The notes under the pieces were generated by a model, which saw nothing but the letters and a program-made list of their open reading frames with translations, had not been told where the DNA came from and made no database searches. Made by a program: the position numbers and the translations under genes. DNA of 64,000 nucleotides, from contig CAVOQD010000010.1 in the NCBI GenBank assembly GCA_963698255.1, forward strand, positions 1 through 64,000, written 5' to 3'. The DNA comes from JAWKOK01 sp963698255. GTDB taxonomy: Bacteria; Chloroflexota; Anaerolineae; Caldilineales; Caldilineaceae. Of this stretch, positions 26,450 through 34,785 are shown piece by piece; positions within the stretch are counted from its first letter, which is position 1, and the number at the start of each line of letters is the position of its first letter.

Positions 26450-26722
26450 CTATTCTTCCGCCTTGGCAAGAAAGCGTGCGACTCGTCCTTCACGAGCAAG
26501 GCGGCGCAGTTCCTCAAAGTCTTCCGGTTGGCTCAACGGTGTGACTGAGCCATATGCCTCGTCCAGCGTCATCGGTAGCGGTTCAACCTCGACTCTGTCG
26601 TTCACAATGCGGAAGATGACTTTGTCACGCAGACCAATGCCCAATTTTTCCCGAATCACGGCAGGAATCGTCACCTGACCCTTGCTGGTTACCGTACTGA
26701 TATATTCTACGGGATCTTCCAT
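26450..26722 (-). CDS. vapB: AbrB-type antitoxin VapB (second module)
   Basis: A 90-residue antitoxin. EYISTVTSKGQVTIPAVIRE is the AbrB DNA-binding hairpin, followed by RDKVIFRIVNDRVEVEPLPM and an acidic toxin-binding tail (SQPEDFEELRRLAREGRVAR). ATG 26722 has AAGGAG 8 bases upstream. The longer frame would run through the promoter and operator and is rejected. Confidence 0.92.
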   Translation of the reverse strand: MEDPVEYISTVTSKGQVTIPAVIREKLGIGLRDKVIFRIVNDRVEVEPLPMTLDEAYGSVTPLSQPEDFEELRRLAREGRVARFLAKAEE

Positions 26723-26739
26723 GGTAATGCTCCTTCTTG

Positions 26740-26791
26740 AATCATTACTTCGTAATGATTTAAGGATACTTGCATCATTGCGGATTGTCAA
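26740..26791 (-). promoter_or_regulatory. Promoter and palindromic operator of the second vapBC pair
   Basis: On the minus strand TTGACA (26791-26786), 17 bases, TATCCT (26768-26763), then the inverted repeat AATCATTA-CGAAG-TAATGATT (26760-26740) at the expected start of transcription. The repeat is a likely VapB operator. The -35 box lies just upstream of the MFS stop codon region. Confidence 0.7.
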
Positions 26792-28046
26792 CAGGTGCAT
26801 TGTTGAATGTTGAATCCATCGCTTCATCCGCTCGCCAGCGCTGCAACGCCCAGACCAGCGCGGCCAGGCCCAGCAGGCAGATCAGGCCGGCGGTCAGGCC
26901 GACGCCTGCCATGCCGGTCGCCAGCAGGATGGGAATGCCCATCAGCGCGCCGAACACGCGGCCCAGTCCCGCCGCGGCCTTGTAGCCCGACATCATGGTG
27001 GCGCGGGCGTCGGGCAGAACCTCGGTGAAGAGAGAAATGGCGCAGACGATGTTGAACTCGAAGATCAGAAAGACGATGAAGAGGGCTGCCAGGGCTGTGT
27101 TGAGACTCGATGCAAAGTAGGGGAAGAGCGCATAGGCCAGCGCGCTCAGGGCCAGGCTGCCGGTCACGGCCCGGCCCAGGCCGATGCGGTCGGCCAGCAG
27201 CACGGTGAGCCCTTCGCCGCCCAGTTCAGCCACGCCGATGACCATGGTCGTGACGCCCAGCGCCACTACGGTCAGGCCGAACGACTCCTCCAGCCAGACG
27301 CCGTAGACCACAAAGAGCACGTCGTTGGCCATGTTGATGGCCAAAGCGAAGAGCAACATGCCGACGGCGCGTGGCGTGTGGAAGAGCTGCTGCCAGCGTT
27401 GGAGTATGTCGCCGGCCAGACCCACCTCAAGTTTGTGGCCGGCGTGGGCCGGGGGGTTGCGGCCGGCGTGGGCCGGAATCAGCGCACCCATCAGCAACAT
27501 CAGCCCCAGGCAGGCCATGCCGAGAGCCAGGAAGGGCGAACGCCAGCCCAGCCGGGCGATGAGCAGGCCGACCAGTGGGATGCCGATGAGCGACGAGGCC
27601 GACCAGCTCATCTCGATCAGCCCGATGACGCGGCCGCGGTAGGCGTAGGGCACGTTCTGCCCGGCAAAGGCCTGCAGGGCCGGGTCGTAGATGCCCCGTC
27701 CCATGCCCGCGAAAAAGAGCGCGATCAGCAAGACAGCGTAGATGGGGAAGAGGCCGCTGGCCAGCATGGCCCCGCCCACCAGTCCCAGACCCAGCAGCAT
27801 GGTGAAGCGATAGCCCATGCGGTCGCTGACCGGCCCGAAGAAGGGGCTGGCCAATCCTGCCGCCTGGTTGACGGCCAGCAACGTGCTCACCGATGTGATG
27901 GGCACGCCAAGACCGCGGCTGATGACCGGGGCAAAGGGGTAGATGAAGCGGCGGCTTGTGTTGAGCACAGTGCGCGCCAGCGTTCCCGCCACGATCTGGG
28001 TGAACAGGCGAGAATCGGGTGATGTGGCTGTTTTGGCTGTTGTCAT
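26775..28046 (-). CDS. MFS transporter
   Basis: A 423-residue, 12-helix major facilitator. MTTAKTATSPDSRLFTQIVA begins the protein. The loop 2-3 motif is GPVSDRMGYRFTML, close to the GxLaDRxGrr consensus. GRGIYDPALQAFAGQNVPY and RGRVIGLIEMSWSASSLIGI follow, and the C-terminal half has GVAELGGEGLTVLLADRIGL. A loop with two PAHAG units (residues about 200-215) lies between the halves. The start is ATG 28046; the long upstream extension is antisense to the SARP gene and is rejected. The substrate is unknown, and a drug or sugar exporter is possible. It is divergent from the SARP regulator, which may control it. Confidence 0.85.
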   Translation of the reverse strand: MTTAKTATSPDSRLFTQIVAGTLARTVLNTSRRFIYPFAPVISRGLGVPITSVSTLLAVNQAAGLASPFFGPVSDRMGYRFTMLLGLGLVGGAMLASGLFPIYAVLLIALFFAGMGRGIYDPALQAFAGQNVPYAYRGRVIGLIEMSWSASSLIGIPLVGLLIARLGWRSPFLALGMACLGLMLLMGALIPAHAGRNPPAHAGHKLEVGLAGDILQRWQQLFHTPRAVGMLLFALAINMANDVLFVVYGVWLEESFGLTVVALGVTTMVIGVAELGGEGLTVLLADRIGLGRAVTGSLALSALAYALFPYFASSLNTALAALFIVFLIFEFNIVCAISLFTEVLPDARATMMSGYKAAAGLGRVFGALMGIPILLATGMAGVGLTAGLICLLGLAALVWALQRWRADEAMDSTFNNAPVDNPQ

Positions 28047-28067
28047 GTGGGGGAATCCAAAGCTCCG

Positions 28068-28096
28068 TTTCTGTTTCTGTATCAAATAGGTATAAT
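28068..28096 (+). promoter_or_regulatory. Possible promoter of the SARP regulator
   Basis: A perfect TATAAT (28091-28096) with a weak TTTCTG 17 bases upstream. It lies in the 138-base gap between the divergent MFS and SARP genes, 89 bases before the ATG at 28185. Confidence 0.4.
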
Positions 28097-28184
28097 TCGG
28101 TGACGGTCGAACCCCGACTATTCTGTAGTATTGTCCACAACACTCGCCAATGTCAACGGATTCCAGGCTTCGATCAAGCCAACT

Positions 28185-29342
28185 ATGCCAAAACTTACCA
28201 TCCGCCTCCTGGGCGAATGTCAATTCATCTACGACGGTGAAGTCGTAGCCGGCCTTCAGACCAAGCGCCTGCGTTCGCTGCTCGGCTATCTGCTGCTGCA
28301 CGCGGGGCAGCAACTGTCGGCGCTCCAGCTCGCCTTTCTCTTCTGGCCCGATTCGACCGAAAAACAGGCGCGCACCAACCTGCGCCGCCTCTTTTTCAAC
28401 CTGCGCCAGACCTTCCCCCAGAGCGACGAATTTCTGGACAGAGGCGATCATTCGGTCCAATGGCGCGCCGACAGCGGCTACACGCTGGATGTCGAACAAT
28501 TCGAGACGAACCTGGACGAAGCCACAAATTTGCTGGCAGCGGAAGATTTTGGCCCGGCACGTGACGCGCTGGAAGCGGCCATCGACACCTATGGCGGCGA
28601 TCTGCTGCCCGACAGCTACGATGACTGGATCCTCGTCCATCGAGAAGAACTGCGCCAGCGCTATCTGGGCGCGCTGGAACAACTCATGGACCTGCTTGAG
28701 GGTGACGGCGACTACCGCACGGCCATTCGCTATGGCGAACTGCTGTTGCGTGAAGATTCGTTGCGCGAGAAACCCTATCGCACACTGATGCGGCTGCACG
28801 CCTTGAACGGCGATCGGGCCGGCGCGCTGCGTGTCTACCACGCCTGCGCCTCTGAGTTGGAGCGCGAACTGGGCGTCGAACCCGATGCCGAGACAACGGC
28901 TCTTTATGAGCGTTTGCTGCAATCCGGCGCGGCCACGGGCGCGGCGAGATGTCGGCGGCGCACGGTCGATCCACACGGCGGAAGACGGGCAATTGGTCGG
29001 GCGACAGACGGAGCGCAGAAGCCTCTTTTCGGCATGGCGGACCGCGGCCGGCGGCAGGGCGACCTTCGTCCTGATCAACGGCGAGGCCGGCATCGGCAAG
29101 ACACGCCTGGCCGAAGAACTCTATCGCTGGGCCGGCCAACTCGGCATCCGAGCCGCTCGCGCCCGGGCCTACGCGGCCTCTACGACCCTTGCCTACGCCC
29201 CGGTTCTGGAGTGGCTGCGCTCAGAGCCGCTGTCGGCGCGACTGCATACCCTCGACCCGATCTGGCTGAGCGAGTTGTCTCGTCTGCTGCCGGACATCAC
29301 ACACACCTTCCCGGAGACGCCTGCGCCACAGCCGTTGTCTGA
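28185..29342 (+). CDS. SARP-type regulator, N-terminal fragment (DNA-binding and BTAD domains)
   Basis: The first part of a roughly 1170-residue SARP-ATPase-TPR regulator spread over 28185-31706 in three shifted frames. MPKLTIRLLGECQFIYDGEV at ATG 28185 starts an OmpR-like winged helix (RSLLGYLLLHAGQQLSALQL, LFWPDSTEKQARTNLRRLFF). The bacterial transcriptional activation domain follows (residues about 105-245: LYERLLQSG at its end). After about 28930 this frame is no longer meaningful and the protein continues in the next frame. Such proteins activate nearby genes; the divergent MFS gene is a candidate target. Confidence 0.82.
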   Translation: MPKLTIRLLGECQFIYDGEVVAGLQTKRLRSLLGYLLLHAGQQLSALQLAFLFWPDSTEKQARTNLRRLFFNLRQTFPQSDEFLDRGDHSVQWRADSGYTLDVEQFETNLDEATNLLAAEDFGPARDALEAAIDTYGGDLLPDSYDDWILVHREELRQRYLGALEQLMDLLEGDGDYRTAIRYGELLLREDSLREKPYRTLMRLHALNGDRAGALRVYHACASELERELGVEPDAETTALYERLLQSGAATGAARCRRRTVDPHGGRRAIGRATDGAQKPLFGMADRGRRQGDLRPDQRRGRHRQDTPGRRTLSLGRPTRHPSRSRPGLRGLYDPCLRPGSGVAALRAAVGATAYPRPDLAERVVSSAAGHHTHLPGDACATAVV

Positions 29343-29682
29343 AGATTGGCAGCGTCTGCGGCTCTTCGAGGCTCTGGCCCACGCTATCTCGGCCGGGGGA
29401 GAGCCGACGCTGCTGTGGATCGACGATCTTCAGTGGTGTGACGGCGAGAGCCTGGCCTGGCTGCAATATCTGATGCAGTTCGACCGCCAGGCGCCGCTGC
29501 TCATCCTGGGCACTGCACGCGATGAACAATTGGCCCAGAATCATCCGCTGGCCGAGCTTACCTACCACCTGCGTCGCTTCGATCAGCTTGTCGAGATCAA
29601 CCTGGAGCGTTTCACGCTGGAAGAGACCGTCCAGTTGGGCCGCCAGATCGCCGGTAGAGACCCTCTCCGCCGAGGTCGCTGA
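28930..29682 (+). CDS. SARP-type regulator, middle fragment (AAA ATPase domain)
   Basis: Continues the regulator in another frame. The real coding part starts near DGQLVGRQTERRSLFSAWRT, followed by the Walker A VLINGEAGIGKTRLAEELYR, then LLWIDDLQWCDGESLAWLQY (Walker B), LILGTARDEQLAQNHPLAEL and EINLERFTLEETVQLGRQIA. This is the AAA_16/MalT-type STAND ATPase module. Near 29655 it shifts again into a frame reading TLSAEVAERLDQDAGGNPLF. These shifts are most likely sequence indels. Confidence 0.8.
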   Translation, partial: RPRARRDVGGARSIHTAEDGQLVGRQTERRSLFSAWRTAAGGRATFVLINGEAGIGKTRLAEELYRWAGQLGIRAARARAYAASTTLAYAPVLEWLRSEPLSARLHTLDPIWLSELSRLLPDITHTFPETPAPQPLSEDWQRLRLFEALAHAISAGGEPTLLWIDDLQWCDGESLAWLQYLMQFDRQAPLLILGTARDEQLAQNHPLAELTYHLRRFDQLVEINLERFTLEETVQLGRQIAGRDPLRRGR

Positions 29683-29759
29683 GCGTCTGGACCAGGACGC
29701 CGGCGGCAATCCGCTCTTCATCGTAGAGATGGTCCGGGCCGGGTTGCAGACGCCTGCCG

Positions 29760-31706
29760 GTGTCGGACCCGTCCACGGCTCCGATCCCCGGCAGTAGCGG
29801 CTCGATGTCCGCGTTGCCGCCCAAGGTCTACAGCGTGATCCAGTCCCGACTGGCCCAGCTTTCGCCGCCGGCTTCCGCCCTGGCCGCGCTGGCCGCCACC
29901 ATCGGCAAGTCCTTCACCTATGAGGTCCTGGTCCACGCCGGCGAGTCGGACGAGGACCAACTCGTCCAGAGTCTGGACGAACTGTGGCAGCGGCGCATCG
30001 TGCGCGAGCGCAGCACCGACCTCTCGGACTATGCCTACGACTTCAGCCACGATCGCATCCGTGACGTGGTCTACGCAGAGCTTTCAGCCATCCGCCGCCG
30101 GCATCTTCACCGTTCAGTCGCCGCCGCGCTCGAGGCGGTCTATGCGGGCAAGGGTGATGAGTGGAGCGCCGAGATCGCCCACCATCATGAACGGGCGGGC
30201 AACCGTGGCGCCGCGCAACGCTACTACCGGCTGGCCGGCGTACGCTCCGCCGATCAATTCGCCCACAACGAAGCCCTCGCCTACTTCACTCGCGCCCTCG
30301 ATCTGACGGAAGCGGAAAACGTGGAAGCCCGATTTGATCTTCATGGCCTGCGCGAACATGTCCACCATGTGCGCGCCGCCAGGGATGCGCAGGACGCTGA
30401 ACTGGCTGCCATGATGTCGCTGGCCGACCAGTTGGATGACGATGCCAAGCGGGCCATCGTCCACCTGAAACGCGCCGCATGGTCTGAGGGACAAGGCGCC
30501 TATGATGTCGCCGTCGACAGCGCCCGACAGGCTATCCACGATGCACAATCCGCCGGCGACCGCCTGCTCGAAGCGGAAGGTCTGATCCGGCTCGGCTCGG
30601 CCTACTGGAACTGGGGCGACTATCCCCGATCCGCAGAGCAATATGGCCAAGGTCTCGACATCGCCCGGTCAATTGGCGAGCAACGGTTGGAGATGACCGC
30701 GCTGCTCCATCTGGGAGCGCTCAACGTCTACTACGCACCCTATGCCGACGCCCAATCGATCTGTCAACAGGCGCTGGACGCGGCGCGCGGATTGGGCGAT
30801 ATCGAGGGTGAGATCTGGGCACGCAACCAGCTCGGCTTCTTGGTGGTGGAGCAGGGCGACGATGACTACAGTGACGCCGAAATCCACCTGACGACCGGCC
30901 GTGATCTGGCCCGCACCATCGGCAACCGTGCGTACGTGGCCAAGCTCTCCAGCAACCTGGCCAGACTCTATGATCGCAGCGGCAGAGCGGACGAAGCCTT
31001 GGCCTGTCTCGAAGACGCCCTGGCCATCGCAGAGCAGACCGGCTCCGCACGCCACCGCGCCTTTGCGCTCAACTTCAAAGCCAATGTCCTGATGAACCAG
31101 GGCGACTTGGCCGCGGCCCGTGAACTCCTTAAGCAGTCTGTGGCGCTTTTTCAACAGATCGGCTATCGACAGGGCGAGGGCAAAGGCCAAAGCGAACTGG
31201 CCCTGGTGTTGAACTGGCAGGGCGAGCACGATGATGCGCTCTGCTGCGCCGAGCAGGCGTCGGCAATCGCCGAGGAGATCGGCATTCTGCGCGATCGCGC
31301 CTACGCCGTCACACGCAAGGGCTATGCGTTTGAAGCGCTGGCTCGCTGGCCCGAGGCGGCGGAGGCCTATGCACAGGCCATCGAGATCTACGGCAAAACG
31401 GAGCAGCGCAACCGCGCGCTGGAACCGCTGGCCGGGCTGGCACGCATCGCCAATGCCACGGGCGGGCCGCAACAGGCGCTGCTCAGACTCGAACCGATTC
31501 TGCTCCGCTTGCAGACGCATCGGTTGGATGTGGTCTACGAATCGCTCCAGGTCTACCACACCTGTTGGCAGATTCTCCAGACGGTCGGCGACCCGCGTGC
31601 AGCGGATATCCGCGCCGCAGCCCACGATCTGTTCGCCGGGCGCTTGGCCGGCGGCGCTGATTTTCAGCAGTTTCCCAAAAACGGAACGCTTCTCAGCCTA
31701 TTTTGA
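29760..31706 (+). CDS. SARP-type regulator, C-terminal fragment (ATPase lid and TPR repeats)
   Basis: The third frame of the same gene. It resumes at LPPKVYSVIQSRLAQLSPPA (the ATPase lid/winged-helix region: LAALAATIGKSFTYEVLVHA) and goes on as at least ten TPR units to the end, for example GDIEGEIWARNQLGFLVVEQ, ALACLEDALAIAEQTGSARH and AEAAEAYAQAIEIYGKTEQR. The TPR part should bind a ligand or partner and relieve autoinhibition. It stops at 31706 with FPKNGTLLSLF. The apparent ATG at 29760 is probably not a true start. Confidence 0.8.
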   Translation: MSDPSTAPIPGSSGSMSALPPKVYSVIQSRLAQLSPPASALAALAATIGKSFTYEVLVHAGESDEDQLVQSLDELWQRRIVRERSTDLSDYAYDFSHDRIRDVVYAELSAIRRRHLHRSVAAALEAVYAGKGDEWSAEIAHHHERAGNRGAAQRYYRLAGVRSADQFAHNEALAYFTRALDLTEAENVEARFDLHGLREHVHHVRAARDAQDAELAAMMSLADQLDDDAKRAIVHLKRAAWSEGQGAYDVAVDSARQAIHDAQSAGDRLLEAEGLIRLGSAYWNWGDYPRSAEQYGQGLDIARSIGEQRLEMTALLHLGALNVYYAPYADAQSICQQALDAARGLGDIEGEIWARNQLGFLVVEQGDDDYSDAEIHLTTGRDLARTIGNRAYVAKLSSNLARLYDRSGRADEALACLEDALAIAEQTGSARHRAFALNFKANVLMNQGDLAAARELLKQSVALFQQIGYRQGEGKGQSELALVLNWQGEHDDALCCAEQASAIAEEIGILRDRAYAVTRKGYAFEALARWPEAAEAYAQAIEIYGKTEQRNRALEPLAGLARIANATGGPQQALLRLEPILLRLQTHRLDVVYESLQVYHTCWQILQTVGDPRAADIRAAAHDLFAGRLAGGADFQQFPKNGTLLSLF

Positions 31707-31878
31707 AACGCTTGCGAAACGCCCACCCCGCTAGACTGACACCTGTACATCCAAGGCAGCCCTTTCAGAGAGGGACAGTTGTCGACACAGACCGTCATTG
31801 CCGGTGAACAGCGCCCTTGAATTTGCAAAGGGGTTTGCACTGGCTCTGCCGGTTCGTGTCGAAGTCAGGATTTTGCCG

Positions 31879-32133
31879 ATGCCGCAGGAATCGGATCGTT
31901 CTCATCTCTTCGTCGTTCGTGTTTGGTCGGAGTCATCTTTGCCGCAGTCAAGCATGCCGGTGACTGATGACGCCAGTGGTTCCGACGATCTTCCGCTTGA
32001 GATCCGCGGCCGAGTTCAACACGCACTCTCCGGCGAAACACGTCACTTTCGCGACTGGCCGACGCTGATCGAGTTTCTGATCAGCCAGGTAGCGCAGATG
32101 GACGCAGGCGGCGAAGATTCCGACGTTGCGTAG
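31879..32133 (+). CDS. Conserved hypothetical protein (84 aa)
   Basis: A small soluble protein. From ATG 31879 it reads MPQESDRSHLFVVRVWSESS and ends with RGRVQHALSGETRHFRDWPT then LIEFLISQV. The pattern (shared at the end by many short Chloroflexota proteins: RGRVQH..SGE..YFRDW..L..FL) marks a conserved but unnamed family. An earlier TTG at 31798 or GTG at 31804 would add 25-27 residues that do not fit the family. It lies between the SARP gene and the OsmC lipoprotein gene on the same strand. Confidence 0.6.
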   Translation: MPQESDRSHLFVVRVWSESSLPQSSMPVTDDASGSDDLPLEIRGRVQHALSGETRHFRDWPTLIEFLISQVAQMDAGGEDSDVA

Positions 32134-32180
32134 ATCCCTGTTGAACCGGACATCAAAGGGGGCATGGTCAAAATGAGTAA

Positions 32181-32243
32181 AAGCCCCCGGCACTTCATCC
32201 AAAACAGATGAGCTTGCCGTTGAGACCAAAGTGCCGGGGACTT
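32181..32243. repeat. Inverted repeat, AAGTCCCCGGCACTT family
   Basis: Arms AAGCCCCCGGCACTT (32181-32195) and AAGTGCCGGGGACTT (32229-32243). The 263-base gap between the 84-aa gene and the lipoprotein gene holds nothing else recognisable. A related arm pair lies at 34982-35050. Confidence 0.55.
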
Positions 32244-32396
32244 CTGCGGCCAACCCATTTTGTTTGCGAAGCAGGCGATCTGCTGCAACACAGTCAATTG
32301 AAAGGAGGCGTTCGGAGCTTGATCGAACCAGCTTTTTTGTCTTCTCTACCATCAATTGAATCACACACCAGTATTCTCACAAAGGAGTAACCCACA

Positions 32397-33390
32397 ATGA
32401 CTACCAGACGATCACTTCCCCTGATCATGACAGTTCTGCTTCTGATGGCTACGGTTTTGAGCGCTTGCCAGCCGCTTCAACCGCCGCCGCCTGAGCCGGA
32501 GGGACCTCAACTGGCAACGGCCATGGCCTCCACCCAGCTCACCAACCAGCCGGGCCGCGCCATCGTCAGCGCCCGCGGCAATCACTTCATCGTCGACTCG
32601 GTGCCGCCGCTGGAAGGGCCGAACGAAGAATTGAATCCGCTGGACATGATGCTCGGCTTCCCTGGCCACCTGCGGCCTCTTCGTGGCCGAAAAAGTGGCT
32701 GAGGAGTTGGAGATTCCGCTGACCGGCGCTGTCGTCAACGTCGAGGGCGATCTGGATGCCAGCGGCGTGGCCGGCTCCGGCACCGATCCCCGCATTCAGA
32801 TGTTCCGTGTCCACATGGACCTGGAGGGCGTTGAGGCCGAGCAGAGCCAGGCGTTGGTCGAGAGCTTCATGACCCGCTGCCCCATCTACACCACGCTCTC
32901 GCGTGCGACTGACATCGAGATCACCGTAGGCGATGAGGTTGCGTCCGCGCCCATCGAAGGGCTGGGCACGGCCAAGGTCTCGGCCCAGCTCTCCAACCAA
33001 CCTGGCCGCGCCATCGTCAACGCCCGCGGCAACCACTTCGTCATCGACTCGGTGCCGCCGCTGGCCGGCCCCAATGAAGAGCGCAACCCGCTGGATCTGA
33101 TGCTCGGCTCGCTGGGCACCTGCGGCACGTTCATCTTCGAAAAAGCCGCCCAGGAACTGGATATCCCGCTCACGTCACTGACGACCATCGTTGAGGCCGA
33201 CCTAGACCCCAGCGGCCTGACCGGCAACGGCAACGATCCCCGTATCCAGGCCATGCGCGTCAACATCGAAGCCGGGGGCATCGACGCCGACCAAGCCCTG
33301 GCGCTGACCGGTGCGTTCGAGGCCCGCTGTCCCATCTACACGACGCTCTCTCGCTCTGCGCCGGTTATGATTTCGGTGAACGGGAGTTAG
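32397..33390 (+). CDS. Lipoprotein with two tandem OsmC-like domains, frame-disrupted
   Basis: An exported protein of about 330 residues. MTTRRSLPLIMTVLLLMATV then LSAC is a lipoprotein signal with lipobox. Two OsmC-like domains follow, each beginning (L/S)NQPGRAIV(S/N)ARGNHF and ending RCPIYTTLSR. Domain 2 has intact Cys residues in GTCGTFIFEKAAQ and RCPIYTTLS. Domain 1 is broken at GFPGHLRPL (near 32660), and the next frame resumes VAEKVAEELEIPLTGAVVNV. Correcting one base restores a matching (T)CG motif. Paired Cys in both domains suggest hydroperoxide reduction at the cell surface, unusual for a normally cytoplasmic family. The fragments are 32397-32702 and 32683-33390. Confidence 0.82.
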
Positions 33391-33502
33391 GCGATAGGCG
33401 CTTGATAACATCTGGCTGATAGCGCACGGCGAGGCACGCTGATGTGACCGGCGTCCAATCTCGCTGACACACGTTCGCCCCAGACGAAATTGAAGACGTA
33501 TG

Positions 33503-33546
33503 AAAAAGCCCATCACTGGTCTCCCCTGACCAGTGATGGGCTTTTT
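33503..33546 (+). terminator. Strong rho-independent terminator
   Basis: Perfect 19-base arms AAAAAGCCCATCACTGGTC and the inverse around TCCCCT, with TTTTT on either strand. It ends the lipoprotein transcript. The rest of the 355-base gap 33391-33745 holds no recognisable gene. Confidence 0.9.
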
Positions 33547-33745
33547 GTATTGAACCCGCACTTTATCGTTCTACGGGCGGATGGACTATCCGCCTCAAGG
33601 CCGATGCCTCCGATCCGCAATGTGTCTAGAATGGCATCGTAGACACGATGACCGATGACGACAGCGGTAACAGATCTGGAAATCTTCCAGGGACCGCTTT
33701 CTGTGGATGAGGTGAAATGGTGAATAGTAAAGACGGCGGTGAAAT

Positions 33746-34189
33746 ATGAACCCGTGCACAATTCTCTGGGTTTCCAGCCGGGCAGGCAGCAGTCAGTATC
33801 AACAGGGCGCCGTCTTCAACAGCGCTCATATGACGATTATCCAAGCGAATACGCGACCTGAATCGTTTACGAACATCGCGCAGACGGACATCGATATCAT
33901 CGCTGTGGAGACGAGCGAGACCATGCAAGACGATATCGAGCTATGCCTTCGTCTGCGCCAACGTTTCGATACGCCCTTGATCCTCATCACCAGCAATATC
34001 ACTGAGGACTTTGCAATTGCAGCCTACAGGGCCGGAGTTGACGAGTGTATCTTGGGCCCCATCAGCGTGAACCTGCTTAGCGAGAAAATAAACGCACATG
34101 TCCGCCGGATGAAACGGATACCCCGCAAGGCTAAATTCTCAACACCTAGCGTCAACGGGGCTGTACACTCAAACGGTTTCATGATGTGA
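33746..34189 (+). CDS. Stand-alone receiver-like protein without the phospho-acceptor Asp
   Basis: 147 residues with the fold pattern of response-regulator receivers: LILITSNITEDFAIAAYRAG (strand 4 and helix 4), VDECILGPISVNLLSEKINA (where KP is normally found) and a final HVRRMKR. At strand 3 the acceptor Asp position reads IDIIAVETSETM, that is Glu, and the conserved Lys is Gly (ILGP for ILKP). There is no output domain; the tail RKAKFSTPSVNGAVHSNGFM is short. It is probably a pseudo-receiver with a fixed state, or a truncated OmpR-type regulator. Confidence 0.65.
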   Translation: MNPCTILWVSSRAGSSQYQQGAVFNSAHMTIIQANTRPESFTNIAQTDIDIIAVETSETMQDDIELCLRLRQRFDTPLILITSNITEDFAIAAYRAGVDECILGPISVNLLSEKINAHVRRMKRIPRKAKFSTPSVNGAVHSNGFMM

Positions 34190-34221
34190 ACGGCTCGCCT
34201 TGCAAGGATATCGATCTGCTC

Positions 34222-34293
34222 GTCTTCATCTTTGCGCCGGAATGGGGCGTGCTCGGGCGGTCGTTGCCGAAGCCGCAGGTTGGGGCGGCGTAG
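34222..34293 (+). pseudogene. Relic of a metal ABC permease C-terminus (copy A)
   Basis: The plus strand reads VFIFAPEWGVLGRSLPKPQV then GAA and stop, the same C-terminal tail as the intact metal permease at 4.2 kb (VFIFAPERGVLWRSLNRPQI then GTA). Nothing upstream of it belongs to a permease. Confidence 0.6.
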
Positions 34294-34481
34294 CATCAAA
34301 CCGAAACCATCCTTGCCTCAATCGATGGGTGAGGATGACTCGATTTTCGGCGCTGGCCTTTTCAACGTGAGAGGATCTGAAAGACGCTGGAGATCTTGTT
34401 TGCGGAGATGAACGGCGTCATAACCGGTCGAACGCAAAAATCTGGCCGTTGAGGCAGCCAGGCCCGTGTCCAGTAAAAACT
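34294..34481. other. Intergenic region without recognised features
   Basis: 188 bases between the first permease relic and the DUF433 gene. No gene, hairpin with T-run or known repeat was seen. Confidence 0.4.
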
Positions 34482-34718
34482 TCACGCGGTGGTGTTTACT
34501 GGAGCGTAAACGGCATCATCGGCCGTCCAGGCCGCATACTGAAGCGCTTGGCGGATGTCTTCCGGCTCCAGATCCGGATACTCAGCGACGATCTCCTCGA
34601 CAGTCATGCCGTTTGCAACCAGGTTGACAACCAGCGATACGGAAATACGCATCCCACGAATAGCCGCCTTCCCTCCCAAAATCATAGGATCGGCCGTAAT
34701 GCGATCGTAACCCATCAT
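34482..34718 (-). CDS. DUF433 family protein, probable antitoxin
   Basis: A 78-residue DUF433 protein. DRITADPMILGGKAAIRGMR is the hallmark N-terminus, followed by a winged-helix-like ISVSLVVNLVANGMTVEEIV and the DLEPEDIRQALQYAA motif. DUF433 proteins usually act as VapB-type antitoxins next to a DUF5615 PIN-like toxin. No partner is visible here, so it is probably an orphan. The start is ATG 34718 with AGGGGCAGGA upstream; the longer frame runs antisense through a permease relic. Confidence 0.85.
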   Translation of the reverse strand: MMGYDRITADPMILGGKAAIRGMRISVSLVVNLVANGMTVEEIVAEYPDLEPEDIRQALQYAAWTADDAVYAPVNTTA

Positions 34719-34785
34719 AGTCCTGCCCCTTTGTCCAACTGTGGAAAACGCACGCAGCCACGCCAATATGTCAGCATTGTACCAT

